Shown: positions 24,460 to 32,968 of the stretch, piece by piece | Layout: each line of letters starts with the position of its first letter | How positions within the stretch are numbered: position 1 is the stretch's first letter | Source: Deltaproteobacteria bacterium | Lineage (GTDB): Bacteria > Desulfobacterota > Dissulfuribacteria > Dissulfuribacterales > UBA3076 | NCBI GenBank assembly: GCA_018399745.1 | Contig: JAGYNZ010000004.1 | Span: 1 to 64,000, forward strand | Direction: 5' to 3' | DNA: 64,000 nucleotides | Made by a program: the position numbers and the translations under genes | Notes under the pieces: generated by a model | What the model saw: only the letters and a program-made list of their open reading frames with translations | What the model was told of the DNA's origin: nothing | Databases searched by the model: none

Positions 24460-26550
24460 ATGTCTATTTGGCTGATGCAAGACAAAAAAACAGCTTCAAA
24501 CCGTCTGATTGACGAGAAGAGCCCTTATCTCATTCAGCACGCAGGGAACCCTGTAGATTGGTATCCATGGGGTGAGGAGGCCTTTGATAAGGCCAGGCAG
24601 GAGGACAGGCCTGTCTTTCTGTCCATAGGCTATTCCACCTGCCACTGGTGCCATGTGATGGCGCACGAGTCGTTTGAGGACGAGGAAGTTGCACAGATCC
24701 TTAACGAATCCTATGTCGCTGTCAAGGTAGACCGTGAAGAACGTGAAGACGTGGACAAGATTTACATGTCAGTGTGCCAGTCTATTACCGGTCGCGGAGG
24801 ATGGCCCCTTTCCATCTTTATGACACCTGAGGGCAAACCCTTTTTCGCAGGCACCTACTTTCCAAAATACAGCCGGATGGGAATGCCTGGTTTTGTGGAT
24901 ATCATCAAGCAGATTGCCGCCATGTGGCAAAATGACCGGGCACGTCTCGTAGAGTCCAGTGAGGCAATTACAAACGGCATCAAGCCCAGGTCAGATTCGG
25001 CGGGGTCGGTTAATGCTTTAAACGTGGAGACCATGAAGAAGGGTTACGCCCAGTTGGCAGGCACCTTTGATCCGGTCTGGGGGGGATTTGGCGTTGCACC
25101 GAAATTTCCAACACCCCATCATCTCATGTTTCTCTTGAGGTGGTATAAGCGGAGCGGTGATTCAAGGGCCGTTGAGATGGTGGAAAAGACACTGAACTCC
25201 ATGAGAAGCGGTGGAATCTTTGATCAGATCGGCCTTGGTTTTCACCGCTATTCTGTGGATGAAAAGTGGCTGGTCCCTCACTTTGAAAAGATGCTCTATG
25301 ATCAGGCCTTGCTGGCCATGGCGTATATAGAGGCATATCAGGCGACAGGAAAGTCCCGGTTCGCCCGGGTAGCACGCGAAATATTTACCTATGTATTGCG
25401 AGACATGAATTCGTCTGAGGGCGGATTCTATTCGGCAGAAGATGCTGACAGCGAGGGCAGGGAAGGGCTTTTTTATCTCTGGACTCCCCAGGAGGTCAAG
25501 AAATACCTTGGAAAAGAGACGGGCGATCTTTTCTGTCGCTTCTATGGAATTACCGAGGAAGGCAATTTTGAAGAAGGGAAAAGCATTCTCCATGTGCCCT
25601 CATCTACTGAGAGTCTTGTGATAAAAGAGGGCATGGATTCGACAGCACTTGAGAAAGCCCTCAAGGACGGGAGAAACAGGCTCTTTGATATCCGCAGAAA
25701 ACGAGTATCTCCCCTGAAAGATGACAAGATCCTGACCTCGTGGAACGGACTCATGATCGCCGCTCTGGCCAGAGGATACCAGGTCTTTGGTGATCAATCA
25801 TACGTGAATGCGGCCTCAAACGCTGCAAAATTCATATTAAGAAACCTCAGAACATCTGGCGGCAGGCTTCTTCGGCGTTACAGACAGGGGGATTCAGCCT
25901 ATCCGGGATACGTGGATGATTATGCCTTTTTGACCTGGGGTTTAATCGAATTGTATGAGGCCACCTTTAAGGTCTCCTATCTTGGGGAGGCCATAGCCCT
26001 GAATCAGGCAATGATAGACATTTTCTGGGATGAAGAAGGTGGCGGGCTTTATTTTACAGGAAAGGGGAATGAACCTTTGATTATGAAAAGCAAAGAGATC
26101 TATGATGGGGCCCTTCCATCCGGCAACTCAGTAGCTGCCCTGAATTTTCTGCGCCTGGGGAGGCTTACCGGAAGCACCGATTTAGAGAAAAAAGCCGATC
26201 AATTGACCAGGGCCTTTGCCTCAGAGGTCATGGAGCACCCTGCGGCTTTTACACAACTATTGATTTCGCTTGATTTTATGATCGGCCCAAGCCAGGAGAT
26301 CGTCTTTGCCGGAGATCCCGCTGCGGAGACTATGCAGGAAATGCTTAATGTCTTCCAGAAGAAGTTTTTGCCTAACAAGGTCATGCTTCTGCACCCGTAC
26401 GGGGAAGAGGGGAAAAGGCTGGCTGCCCTGTCTCCTTTTGTGGAGCCCATGCATTCCGTGGATCATCAACCCACTGTTTACCTGTGTGAGCAATACAGTT
26501 GCAGGAGACCGATAACCACGGTTAGTGAGTTAAAGACATTACTTCACTGA
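24460..26550 (+). CDS. DUF255 thioredoxin-domain protein (YyaL/SSP411 family)
   Basis: The 696-residue protein has an N-terminal thioredoxin-like domain (about 15-175; active site [10 protein letters not shown] with C61 and C64) and a C-terminal alpha/alpha-barrel (about 190-690) like N-acylglucosamine 2-epimerases. The conserved segment [20 protein letters not shown] and the final Y-L-C-E-Q-Y-S-C are family hallmarks. Biochemical function is not established; a redox or disulfide role is assumed. There is no signal peptide, so it acts in the cytoplasm. The first ATG lacks a good ribosome site; ATG at 24475 is an alternative. It lies between the SOR and cytochrome P460 genes. Confidence 0.9.
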   Translation: MSIWLMQDKKTASNRLIDEKSPYLIQHAGNPVDWYPWGEEAFDKARQEDRPVFLSIGYSTCHWCHVMAHESFEDEEVAQILNESYVAVKVDREEREDVDKIYMSVCQSITGRGGWPLSIFMTPEGKPFFAGTYFPKYSRMGMPGFVDIIKQIAAMWQNDRARLVESSEAITNGIKPRSDSAGSVNALNVETMKKGYAQLAGTFDPVWGGFGVAPKFPTPHHLMFLLRWYKRSGDSRAVEMVEKTLNSMRSGGIFDQIGLGFHRYSVDEKWLVPHFEKMLYDQALLAMAYIEAYQATGKSRFARVAREIFTYVLRDMNSSEGGFYSAEDADSEGREGLFYLWTPQEVKKYLGKETGDLFCRFYGITEEGNFEEGKSILHVPSSTESLVIKEGMDSTALEKALKDGRNRLFDIRRKRVSPLKDDKILTSWNGLMIAALARGYQVFGDQSYVNAASNAAKFILRNLRTSGGRLLRRYRQGDSAYPGYVDDYAFLTWGLIELYEATFKVSYLGEAIALNQAMIDIFWDEEGGGLYFTGKGNEPLIMKSKEIYDGALPSGNSVAALNFLRLGRLTGSTDLEKKADQLTRAFASEVMEHPAAFTQLLISLDFMIGPSQEIVFAGDPAAETMQEMLNVFQKKFLPNKVMLLHPYGEEGKRLAALSPFVEPMHSVDHQPTVYLCEQYSCRRPITTVSELKTLLH

Positions 26551-26616
26551 TGCCGTCTCACGAGGCCTAAATGAAGGCGAACCCAGAATTTTTCACATAT
26601 AAAAAGGAGGTCTTCA

Positions 26617-27096
26617 ATGAAAAAAGTGCCGATTACTATTGGCGTTTTTGTTGTTACGGCTTGTTTACTTTCCGGTTCAGTTGCATTTGCGGACATGCCC
26701 GGAGCGAACCCGGAAGAGCTGTGGAATTATATCACAAAAGTTTCTCCATATAAGGAATGGTCTTTCTGGCCAGACCATCAAGGGATGCAACCAGGTCGTG
26801 CCCCCCATGGACCGTTACACAAGGTTTACGTGAACGACCGTGCGCTGAAGTCACCAGGACCCCCGGTCCAGTATGGAGCCATTGAGGTAAAGGAAAACTA
26901 CAGCAAAGAGAAAGAACTCAAGGCAATCACTGTGATGTATAAGGTCAATGGATACAATCCTGTCGATGGGGACTGGTTCTGGGTAAACTATACACCCGAG
27001 GGTGAAGCCGAGCCTTTTGGCAAACCCTCGGGCTGTATTCTTTGTCATGGAACCAGAGTCGACAACGACTTTATAATAGTACACGAGTTCAAGTAA
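26617..27096 (+). CDS. Cytochrome P460-family protein
   Basis: The 159-residue exported protein has a Sec signal peptide (1-25, ending near AFAD), the family segments VQYGAIEVKENY and AITVMYKVNGYNPVDGDWFW, and one c-type haem site C140-I-L-C-H144 near the C-terminus. In cytochrome P460 a lysine cross-links the haem and the enzyme oxidises hydroxylamine or NO; K92 in VKENY is a candidate that needs alignment. AAGGAGG precedes the start. Together with the HAO-like cytochromes at 3.8 and 14.6 kb it suggests periplasmic hydroxylamine/NO chemistry. It may also be an NO-detoxifying cytochrome c'-beta-like protein. Confidence 0.85.
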   Translation: MKKVPITIGVFVVTACLLSGSVAFADMPGANPEELWNYITKVSPYKEWSFWPDHQGMQPGRAPHGPLHKVYVNDRALKSPGPPVQYGAIEVKENYSKEKELKAITVMYKVNGYNPVDGDWFWVNYTPEGEAEPFGKPSGCILCHGTRVDNDFIIVHEFK

Positions 27097-27232
27097 AATT
27101 AAAATTCAAGACAGAATTTGATGACGGTTTAACTTGAAGTCAATTTTGTTAACTATTTGAGTATCTGGACTTTCAAGAGATTTTTGAGAGTTCATCAATT
27201 TATGCAGTTTTCATCATCATAAGGGGTATGTT

Positions 27233-27661
27233 TTGCTCGTAATACATCCGATCATTCAATTATTGGCTGTAATGTTAACACTGTACGTATTCTACCTGGG
27301 GATTCCGCGTTTTCGGTCTCTTCATCTTCATCAAAAGACGCTTTTCAGATGGAAGCGGCATGCACTCTTGGGAAAGATTGCTCTGTTGGCATTGCTGGGC
27401 GGTATGTTGGGGGGCATGACCATGGTATATCTTTACCTGCATGATTTCCTCATAACTGGGGTCCACGGTAAGTTCGCCCTTGTAATGACTCCCTTTATCG
27501 TTTTCGGCGGAATGACAGGTATATACATGGACCGTAACAAGAAGAAGCGAACAGGCCTTGCCATTATTCATGGCTTGAACAATCTCGTTGTTCTGATTTT
27601 CGCCTTGACTCAGGTCGTGACCGGTTGGAGGGTCTATACGCTATTAGTCTTAGGACGCTGA
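27233..27661 (+). CDS. DUF4079 four-helix membrane protein
   Basis: The 142-residue protein has four membrane helices (about 5-22, 43-63, 77-95 and 113-138), with histidines at the helix ends (H5, H42, H76, H120) in positions suited to haem binding. It resembles DUF4079 proteins, which look like small cytochrome b-type membrane proteins. The likely start is TTG 27233, seven bases after AGGGG; no in-frame ATG is nearby. A role in passing electrons between quinones and the periplasmic cytochromes encoded upstream is plausible but unproven. Confidence 0.72.
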   Translation: MLVIHPIIQLLAVMLTLYVFYLGIPRFRSLHLHQKTLFRWKRHALLGKIALLALLGGMLGGMTMVYLYLHDFLITGVHGKFALVMTPFIVFGGMTGIYMDRNKKKRTGLAIIHGLNNLVVLIFALTQVVTGWRVYTLLVLGR

Positions 27662-27777
27662 CCATCGAGTTGCTGATGAAAGACAAATAAGGGGTTTTAA
27701 ACTGTTCAATTACGTTTAAAACCGAGGTTTAAATTAACTGATTGGCTTAAATTCCATAAGAAAAGGGGGATGAGACG

Positions 27778-28026
27778 ATGCATGACAAAAAGGAATTGTG
27801 TGAGAAGATCAAGTCGATCTATCCTGACATCGGCGAATGCGGCATAGATGTCGATGTGGAGTATGATGAGACAAAAAAGGCCTGGCTTGTTGACCTGAAA
27901 AAAGGTGAACATGAGCTCAAGACTCACCTGGAACCCTCAGAAGCAGATGACTGTATGGAAGGGAAACAGTGTGTTTCTCTGGGTGTGCAGATTGGGGGAC
28001 TGAGGACGAACATAGAGAAGATGTAG
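27778..28026 (+). CDS. Small acidic cysteine-containing protein, unknown
   Basis: The 82-residue protein is acidic, with four cysteines (C8, C20, C60, C66) and a pattern C-G-I-D-V-D-V-E-Y-D-E suggesting a beta strand pair. No family is recognised. GGGGATGAG precedes the ATG. No signal peptide is seen, so it is cytoplasmic. Its place between the P460/DUF4079 genes and the selenoprotein-glutaredoxin-FTR group hints at a thiol or metal-related role. Confidence 0.7.
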   Translation: MHDKKELCEKIKSIYPDIGECGIDVDVEYDETKKAWLVDLKKGEHELKTHLEPSEADDCMEGKQCVSLGVQIGGLRTNIEKM

Positions 28027-28240
28027 AGTCAATCAAAAACAGGTCTTGGTGCCTGTGCGGTTAATTGACATAGGGTGGGCGGGGCTTACATGCTGAGTCA
28101 ATAAGAAGTGGGTTTTTCCACCTTTTTTGCTGCAACTGGCGAGGGAGCGTGAAAAGGCCCGTATTTCAGCGATGAATTCTGTTTACTTGTCCTGACTCAC
28201 CCTCATTGCATCAGACAAATCCATACAGACGGCCTTGTCA

Positions 28241-28275
28241 AAGACTGAATGAAGGCCTCGTTGAATTTCAGTCTT
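28241..28275 (+). other. Hairpin in the leader of the selenoprotein gene
   Basis: AAGACTGAA (28241-28249) and TTCAGTCTT (28267-28275) form a perfect nine-pair stem with a 17-base loop. It ends about ten bases before the GGGAG ribosome site of the selenoprotein. It may stabilise or regulate the message. A weak terminator-like hairpin (GTGG/CCAC plus six T, 28109-28128) lies further upstream, after the small acidic gene. Confidence 0.4.
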
Positions 28276-28297
28276 AAGGATTAAGGGAGAAATAATC

Positions 28298-28867
28298 ATG
28301 GCGGAAAACATCAAATGGGAAACAGATTTAGACAGCGCACTGCAACGGGCACGGGCTGAGAACAAATTTATATTGCTTAGTTTTTTCAATCCCGGATGAA
28401 TTGGATGTCAACAGATGGATGCAGTTACGTATCCCGATGGAAAGGTGACCAGGTTTATCAATGATAATATGATTCCCCTTCAGGTCCGATTCGATGTCCA
28501 ACCCCTGTCCACAGATTTTAATATAAAGTGGACACCCACCCTTATCACTTTAGATGCCCAAGGCAAGGAGCATCATCGGACAGTGGGTTTTCTTGCCCCT
28601 GAAGAGTTGATTCCTTCACTGTTGCTGGGTATGGGGAAGTCCTATCTGGAGATGGATCAATTTGATGAGGCACTCGCAAAGATAGAAAAACTGCTGTCAG
28701 AATATCCAAAAAGCCATTCGGTGCCTGAGGCTCTCTATTGGCGCGGCGTATGCAGGTACAAAGCCACAGATGATACCAGGCCTCTCAAGGAGGCCTATGA
28801 GCAATTAAAGGCCGAACACGCCTCAAGCGAGTGGACCAAGAGGGCCTATCCTTATCGGCTTTTATAG
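28298..28867 (+). CDS. Thioredoxin-fold selenoprotein with U-x-x-C active site (in-frame TGA)
   Basis: Reading through TGA at 28397-28399 gives a continuous 189-residue protein: M-A-E-N-I-K-W start after GGGAGA, then LLSFFNPG-U34-I-G-C37-QQMDAVTY. The TGA falls exactly at the first cysteine position of the thioredoxin-fold C-x-x-C. The downstream 155 codons stay open and keep the fold, including the cis-proline strand KWTPTLITLD (near 80) and a C-terminal tetratricopeptide-like helical tail (about 110-180). A SECIS-like hairpin follows the TGA. The protein is therefore read as a selenocysteine-containing reductase of thioredoxin type. It has no signal peptide. Gene callers would split it and start at ATG 28415. 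Glutaredoxin and ferredoxin-thioredoxin reductase genes lie just downstream. Confidence 0.87.
28403..28434 (+). promoter_or_regulatory. Bacterial SECIS-like element
   Basis: Three bases after the TGA, GGATGT pairs with GTATCC (two G-U pairs), then AAC pairs with GTT across a small internal loop, closing an 11-base apical loop AGATGGATGCA. The loop GG lies 18-19 bases after the TGA. In the E. coli fdhF SECIS the loop GG is at almost the same distance. This spacing is what SelB requires. Confidence 0.7.
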
Positions 28868-28963
28868 GCCAAATAAGGGACTATAAAAGACGGCAGGATT
28901 TGACTTTTAAGAAGGCCTTCTCCAGATTTCATAAAAACGTTTTTAAAGATAGAGGGGTTGGGG

Positions 28964-29215
28964 ATGAAAAAACCGGTTAAAATTTATACGCTCAGTACAT
29001 GTAGCCATTGCAAGGCCACTAAAACATTTTTGAATGACTGCGCTGTGGAGTATGAATTTACTGATGTGGATCTGCTTCAAGGAGGAGAAAGGACCGCTAT
29101 CCTTGAGGACGTAAAAAAATGGAATCCACAGTGCTCCTTTCCCACAATCATAATTGGAGACAAAGTCATTATTGGATACAAAGAAGATGAGATCAGGGAG
29201 GCCCTTGGATTATGA
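28964..29215 (+). CDS. Glutaredoxin-like protein
   Basis: The 83-residue protein has the thioredoxin/glutaredoxin fold with the active site C13-S-H-C16 in YTLSTCSHCKATK, the cis-proline strand CSFPTIIIGDKVIIGY and a final helix DEIREAL. The start at ATG 28964 follows AGAGGGG by six bases; an upstream TTG at 28958 is not needed. It overlaps the next gene by ATGA (29212-29215). It is probably the substrate or partner of the ferredoxin-thioredoxin reductase encoded next. Confidence 0.88.
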   Translation: MKKPVKIYTLSTCSHCKATKTFLNDCAVEYEFTDVDLLQGGERTAILEDVKKWNPQCSFPTIIIGDKVIIGYKEDEIREALGL

Positions 29216-29547
29216 ATGAGGTGGAAAGGCTTTATGAGACTTTAAAAAAGTTTCAAGAGCCCAAAGGTTACTATTTTAATAGAGACAAAGAAAGGGTCTT
29301 CGAGCTCCTTGACGCACTTCTCGTTAACAAGAAACGTTACGGCTATATGTCCTGCCCCTGCAGACTGGCATCCGGTGACCGCGGCCTGGATAAGGACATC
29401 TTATGCCCTTGTGTTTACAGAGGCCCTGATGTGGAAGAGTATGGGAGTTGCTATTGTAATCTTTACGTTTCAAAGGCATGGAACGAGGACAAGATACCCA
29501 GGGTCCATGTCCCGGAGAGAAGACCCCGGGAAAAAATTCCTTATTGA
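29212..29547 (+). CDS. Ferredoxin-thioredoxin reductase catalytic subunit (FTR-like)
   Basis: The 111-residue protein has the three cysteine clusters of the FTR catalytic chain: C48-P-C50, C65-P-C67 and C80-Y-C82. These bind a [4Fe-4S] cluster next to the redox disulfide. The last motif is CYC, not the CHC of plant enzymes, and the spacing to it is longer, as in some bacterial and archaeal variants. The enzyme takes electrons from ferredoxin to reduce thioredoxin-type proteins in the cytoplasm. No variable subunit gene is present. It overlaps the glutaredoxin gene, which with the selenoprotein makes a likely ferredoxin-to-thiol relay. Confidence 0.9.
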   Translation: MNEVERLYETLKKFQEPKGYYFNRDKERVFELLDALLVNKKRYGYMSCPCRLASGDRGLDKDILCPCVYRGPDVEEYGSCYCNLYVSKAWNEDKIPRVHVPERRPREKIPY

Positions 29548-29716
29548 ATTGTAAAAAGAGAACGCTGGGTTAAGTGCCAGGAAATCGTCTGGCCCTGCTT
29601 ATGCCTTTTTTGAAACCATCTGCATCGAAAGGTCTCCTGGGATATCGGGAGACAAAAAGAATGCCTGTAAGAGGCTGAGGACATCACAAGAAGAGTTGGG
29701 AGGGGACCGCCATTTA

Positions 29717-29744
29717 AAGCCCGGTCTCTATGGAGACCGGGCTT
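29717..29744 (-). terminator. Intrinsic terminator for the hydrolase-lectin gene
   Basis: AAGCCCGGTCTC / GAGACCGGGCTT is a perfect 12-pair stem with a four-base loop, nine bases past the stop codon of the minus-strand gene. On that strand it ends in CTTTAAA. On the plus strand it is followed by CCTCTTTCC and could also serve the FTR operon. Confidence 0.7.
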
Positions 29745-29752
29745 CCTCTTTC

Positions 29753-32461
29753 CTACGGGGTAACGACCACCTGCACGCCGTCCAAATAAATCTGATCGAG
29801 GGAGAGATACCCGTCTCGGTTCGTGTCCACCGCAAAGTAGAGCCAATACGTGCCCGGAGGAACGCTCGAAAGAGACGTGGGCAAATCAATGGCCGGCGGG
29901 GGAAAACTCACAAGAATCCCCTGATAGATGGGAACGGGTACGACGGACCAGCCTGAAAGAGAGAGAAACGCTAGCCCGGCGGGAGATTGGAGAAACAGCC
30001 AATAGTCCGCTTCCGGCCCAATGGTATTGCCGTTTTCCAGAAGCAGGGACACCGTCAATGAACCGGAGCGGCTGACCTCCACCTTTCTGTCCGAATCGTT
30101 TGCTTTGATGTCCGGTACTGGAAACATCATGCCCCTCTGAGGATGCCGGAATTCGTCGTCACCGCCGCTGCTTTGCGGCACGATTTTTTCAATGCGCCAT
30201 TCCTGGTTGTCAGTGTTGCGGGTGAGAGTATCCTTGCAATCCCAGATTTGGACGTTTCCACAATTCTTCATGTCGTTATTATTGTAGTTGTCCGCGTCCA
30301 GGCACTTGCCGCTGCTCCTAACTTTCAGACGGTAGTAACCATCCTGCGCCCGTTCGATGCACCATTCCTGATGGTCGTTGGCGGCGTCCGAGGAAATGCA
30401 ATTGGCCACCTGGACATTGCCGCCGTTGGTGGCGTCGCTTCCGCCCGAATCATCGGCCTCCAGGCATTTTCCATTGCGCTTTATAACAGAATAAGTCCCG
30501 GAGGTGGTGATCTCCCACTGCTGTCTGGACGAGCCCTCACAGTTTCGCAGTTCAACGTTGGTATTGGTCCGCCTGTCTAACTCCAGGCACTTGCCGCTCG
30601 ATCGAACTTTGATCAGGTAGGTGTCGCTCGGGAGGCTTGCGGGCGTTTCCACCGTAAATTTTACAGGCGGTCCCCAGGGGGCTCCTCCGTGATCATTGAA
30701 CGGCCGAACCGACCACCAGTGTTCGCCGTCGTTTAGGATAGTCGGAGATGCGACGGCACAGGTGGGGCTTACTCCGCCGCAGTCCCAGCAGTCACAGCTG
30801 GCATCCAACGAAGAATACCAGCGAATGAAGTTGATGCCGGTGGTATTATAGACCAGCAACTGATATCTCGTCGCCCCTTCCGAGGCGTCCCATTTGAATG
30901 TAGGCGTATGATCCGCTTCGGCCCCCCCGGGAGATCGAAGCGTCGTAGCAGCGGGCACCCGGACCTCAAACGCTGCCGGATCGCTGTCAAACCATACTGA
31001 CGACACCCGGGCCGAAACCGTCCAGTTTCCCTCATAGACTTCCCCGGGAATGCTTTTTGAGCACAACCCGCCGTGAGGGCACCCCGCCTCCTCAGGAGAA
31101 ACGTCCTGCGTGAAAGACCCGCCGCCCCCGGTGTCCGTCACTCGTATACGATAAGTGCTGGCCCCTGGAATTGCATACCATTCGTAGTCATGATCCGGGA
31201 AATCCTCGATTCCCCGGGGCGCAATAATCTCAGGGTATTCGGGAAGCAGCGTGCTGTCAAAGATGTGGCGGCGCCCCACATTGGACTTCCATGCCTTATT
31301 GCTCGAGTGGTAGGCATTTTCAATAGTCACCAGATAATGGTTGTCATACACCGATTCGCCCAGGGCGTGTCCTATATAGTTGAAATAGATAAGACCCCTC
31401 TCCAGCCGATTGCGTCCTTCCAGGAGCGCACCGCAGGATTTGTCGAGCGCTGCATCGCAGGAATTCGTATCCAGTCGCCCCAGCAGGTAAGCCACAGATT
31501 TGTTCTTGTAGCGGAATTTGACCCCTTCAATGCCGATATCGTCTATGACCTCCTGCCAGTAACCGTTCAGATTGCCTCCCAGTCCGTAGATGTAATCATC
31601 GTATGTAATCGGGCAGAGGCCCGGATCGTCGGGGCAGCAGTCGGGATCGGGGCAGAGGCTGAAAAAGGCCGGCACTGGGGTCAGGAAGGCATCCATAGTC
31701 CCGGGAAATACACGTTCGTCGGAAAAATAGACATAGGAAGACGGGTTAGCAATGACGTACTTCATCAGGACACCGGTCTCCCAAATGGTCTCCCCTATGC
31801 GCGTGGAGGCGGCGTAGCGGTTGACGTACTGGCCTCCGGCCGAGTGCCCTGCGATGACGATCTTCGCCAGGTTGGGGAAGTTGCCGCTGGTTGCGATATA
31901 CTCAATAATGCGGTCCATGACGTCGTAGGAACTCACGCCGCCGGCATTCACGGAAGGGTCGCCGAACTTCCAGCCGTTGCTGGTCCATTTGAGTCCCGTG
32001 GACGTATTCAGGCCGTAATGGGCGAGATTCGCGTTGCTCTGCACGAAATGCGGCGCCATGATCAGGGTGGAATTCAGCTCACATGGCGGATCTGTCGCAT
32101 CTCGTTCCCTCCAATGCAAATTCGGGGTAGTGTCCATGATCATGCAGGCGCTACCTTTCATCCGGTCGTACTGCACCTCGGCCTTTGTGTCGTCGTCTCC
32201 TGCGCCGTGGATAGCGATGACGACTCTATAAATGTCCTCATTACGCGTGCTTAAAGGGTAGTTGCGAAAATAGGGGACCCTGTAAGTACTCCCTCCGGAC
32301 TGAATGTTAATCCGACCCTCCTCCGAGGCATCCGCCGCAACGGCACTCGTTTCGAAGGATTGAAAGAAAATGAGCGTTAGGACGCAGCCGAGGATCAGTG
32401 CCATCCCCCACCAACGGTCGCTCTTTCCCATGCAAAAAAGGCTGAAAGTTATCCCTTTCAT
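29753..32461 (-). CDS. Secreted alpha/beta hydrolase with ricin-type lectin domain
   Basis: The 902-residue protein has a long signal or anchor segment (residues about 15-43, ending near SAVAADA). An alpha/beta-hydrolase domain (about 50-420) carries the nucleophile elbow IAGHSAGGQYVN. Two fibronectin-like or sandwich regions (about 435-625) follow, then a ricin-type beta-trefoil (about 630-775) with three Q-x-W repeats (QQW, QEW, QEW) and SSGKCLE/D segments. A C-terminal domain ends in a calcium-loop-like DTNRDGYLSLDQIYLDG. Many cysteines suggest disulfides. It is probably a polysaccharide- or ester-degrading extracellular enzyme, with the lectin for substrate attachment. A strong AAAGGAGGG precedes the ATG. 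Base composition is more GC-rich than the flanking genes, hinting at transfer. Confidence 0.85.
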   Translation of the reverse strand: MKGITFSLFCMGKSDRWWGMALILGCVLTLIFFQSFETSAVAADASEEGRINIQSGGSTYRVPYFRNYPLSTRNEDIYRVVIAIHGAGDDDTKAEVQYDRMKGSACMIMDTTPNLHWRERDATDPPCELNSTLIMAPHFVQSNANLAHYGLNTSTGLKWTSNGWKFGDPSVNAGGVSSYDVMDRIIEYIATSGNFPNLAKIVIAGHSAGGQYVNRYAASTRIGETIWETGVLMKYVIANPSSYVYFSDERVFPGTMDAFLTPVPAFFSLCPDPDCCPDDPGLCPITYDDYIYGLGGNLNGYWQEVIDDIGIEGVKFRYKNKSVAYLLGRLDTNSCDAALDKSCGALLEGRNRLERGLIYFNYIGHALGESVYDNHYLVTIENAYHSSNKAWKSNVGRRHIFDSTLLPEYPEIIAPRGIEDFPDHDYEWYAIPGASTYRIRVTDTGGGGSFTQDVSPEEAGCPHGGLCSKSIPGEVYEGNWTVSARVSSVWFDSDPAAFEVRVPAATTLRSPGGAEADHTPTFKWDASEGATRYQLLVYNTTGINFIRWYSSLDASCDCWDCGGVSPTCAVASPTILNDGEHWWSVRPFNDHGGAPWGPPVKFTVETPASLPSDTYLIKVRSSGKCLELDRRTNTNVELRNCEGSSRQQWEITTSGTYSVIKRNGKCLEADDSGGSDATNGGNVQVANCISSDAANDHQEWCIERAQDGYYRLKVRSSGKCLDADNYNNNDMKNCGNVQIWDCKDTLTRNTDNQEWRIEKIVPQSSGGDDEFRHPQRGMMFPVPDIKANDSDRKVEVSRSGSLTVSLLLENGNTIGPEADYWLFLQSPAGLAFLSLSGWSVVPVPIYQGILVSFPPPAIDLPTSLSSVPPGTYWLYFAVDTNRDGYLSLDQIYLDGVQVVVTP

Positions 32462-32968
32462 AAGCCCTCCTTTATGGATCTAGGGTGAATAAGAAAACGG
32501 GTGAAAAGCCTCTTGCCTTTGAGAAATCCTGGAAATCTGACATGCCACAGCAACAAGCATCCAGAGGGGGGGTTCCCTCACAAGCAATTCATTTTCAGCC
32601 ATTCCCGTTTAAGTGACAGGAAATCACTCTTCAGAGATTGGGAAGCAGGTTGACCAGTGAGCGCTGAATTGTGGGGACAAAACTCCTCAAACTCTATCTC
32701 TCCCAATTCCTGTGACCTGAAAATCGTGTATCACGACTAGGATTGGGCTGTCAAGAGATCAGATGATATTTTTGCGTTGGTCTTGAGGTATAAAAGGCTT
32801 GAAATCGAGACCCCGTATCCTGCTTCCAAAGTCCGAGGTGCTCAGACATCAGGCGAATCACAATCACATCCGGGTCCTGGAACAGTTATCTGTAATCACT
32901 GCATTGCATTGTACCAGGCCATATCGGTTCTTTTCATGCGCATACATAATCTTCCATGATTTTGTTTA
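32462..32968. other. Intergenic region, no gene seen
   Basis: The 507 bases between the hydrolase-lectin gene and the radical SAM gene hold only short, non-coding-looking frames on both strands. I see no tRNA, no strong hairpin with T-run and no clear repeat. The right half should hold the radical SAM terminator and the left half the hydrolase promoter, but neither is convincing. Confidence 0.4.

Noticed and set aside
31073-32254. 393-codon plus-strand frame opposite the hydrolase-lectin gene
   Set aside because: Antisense shadow in a GC-rich gene; the minus-strand protein has clear domains, a signal peptide and a ribosome site.
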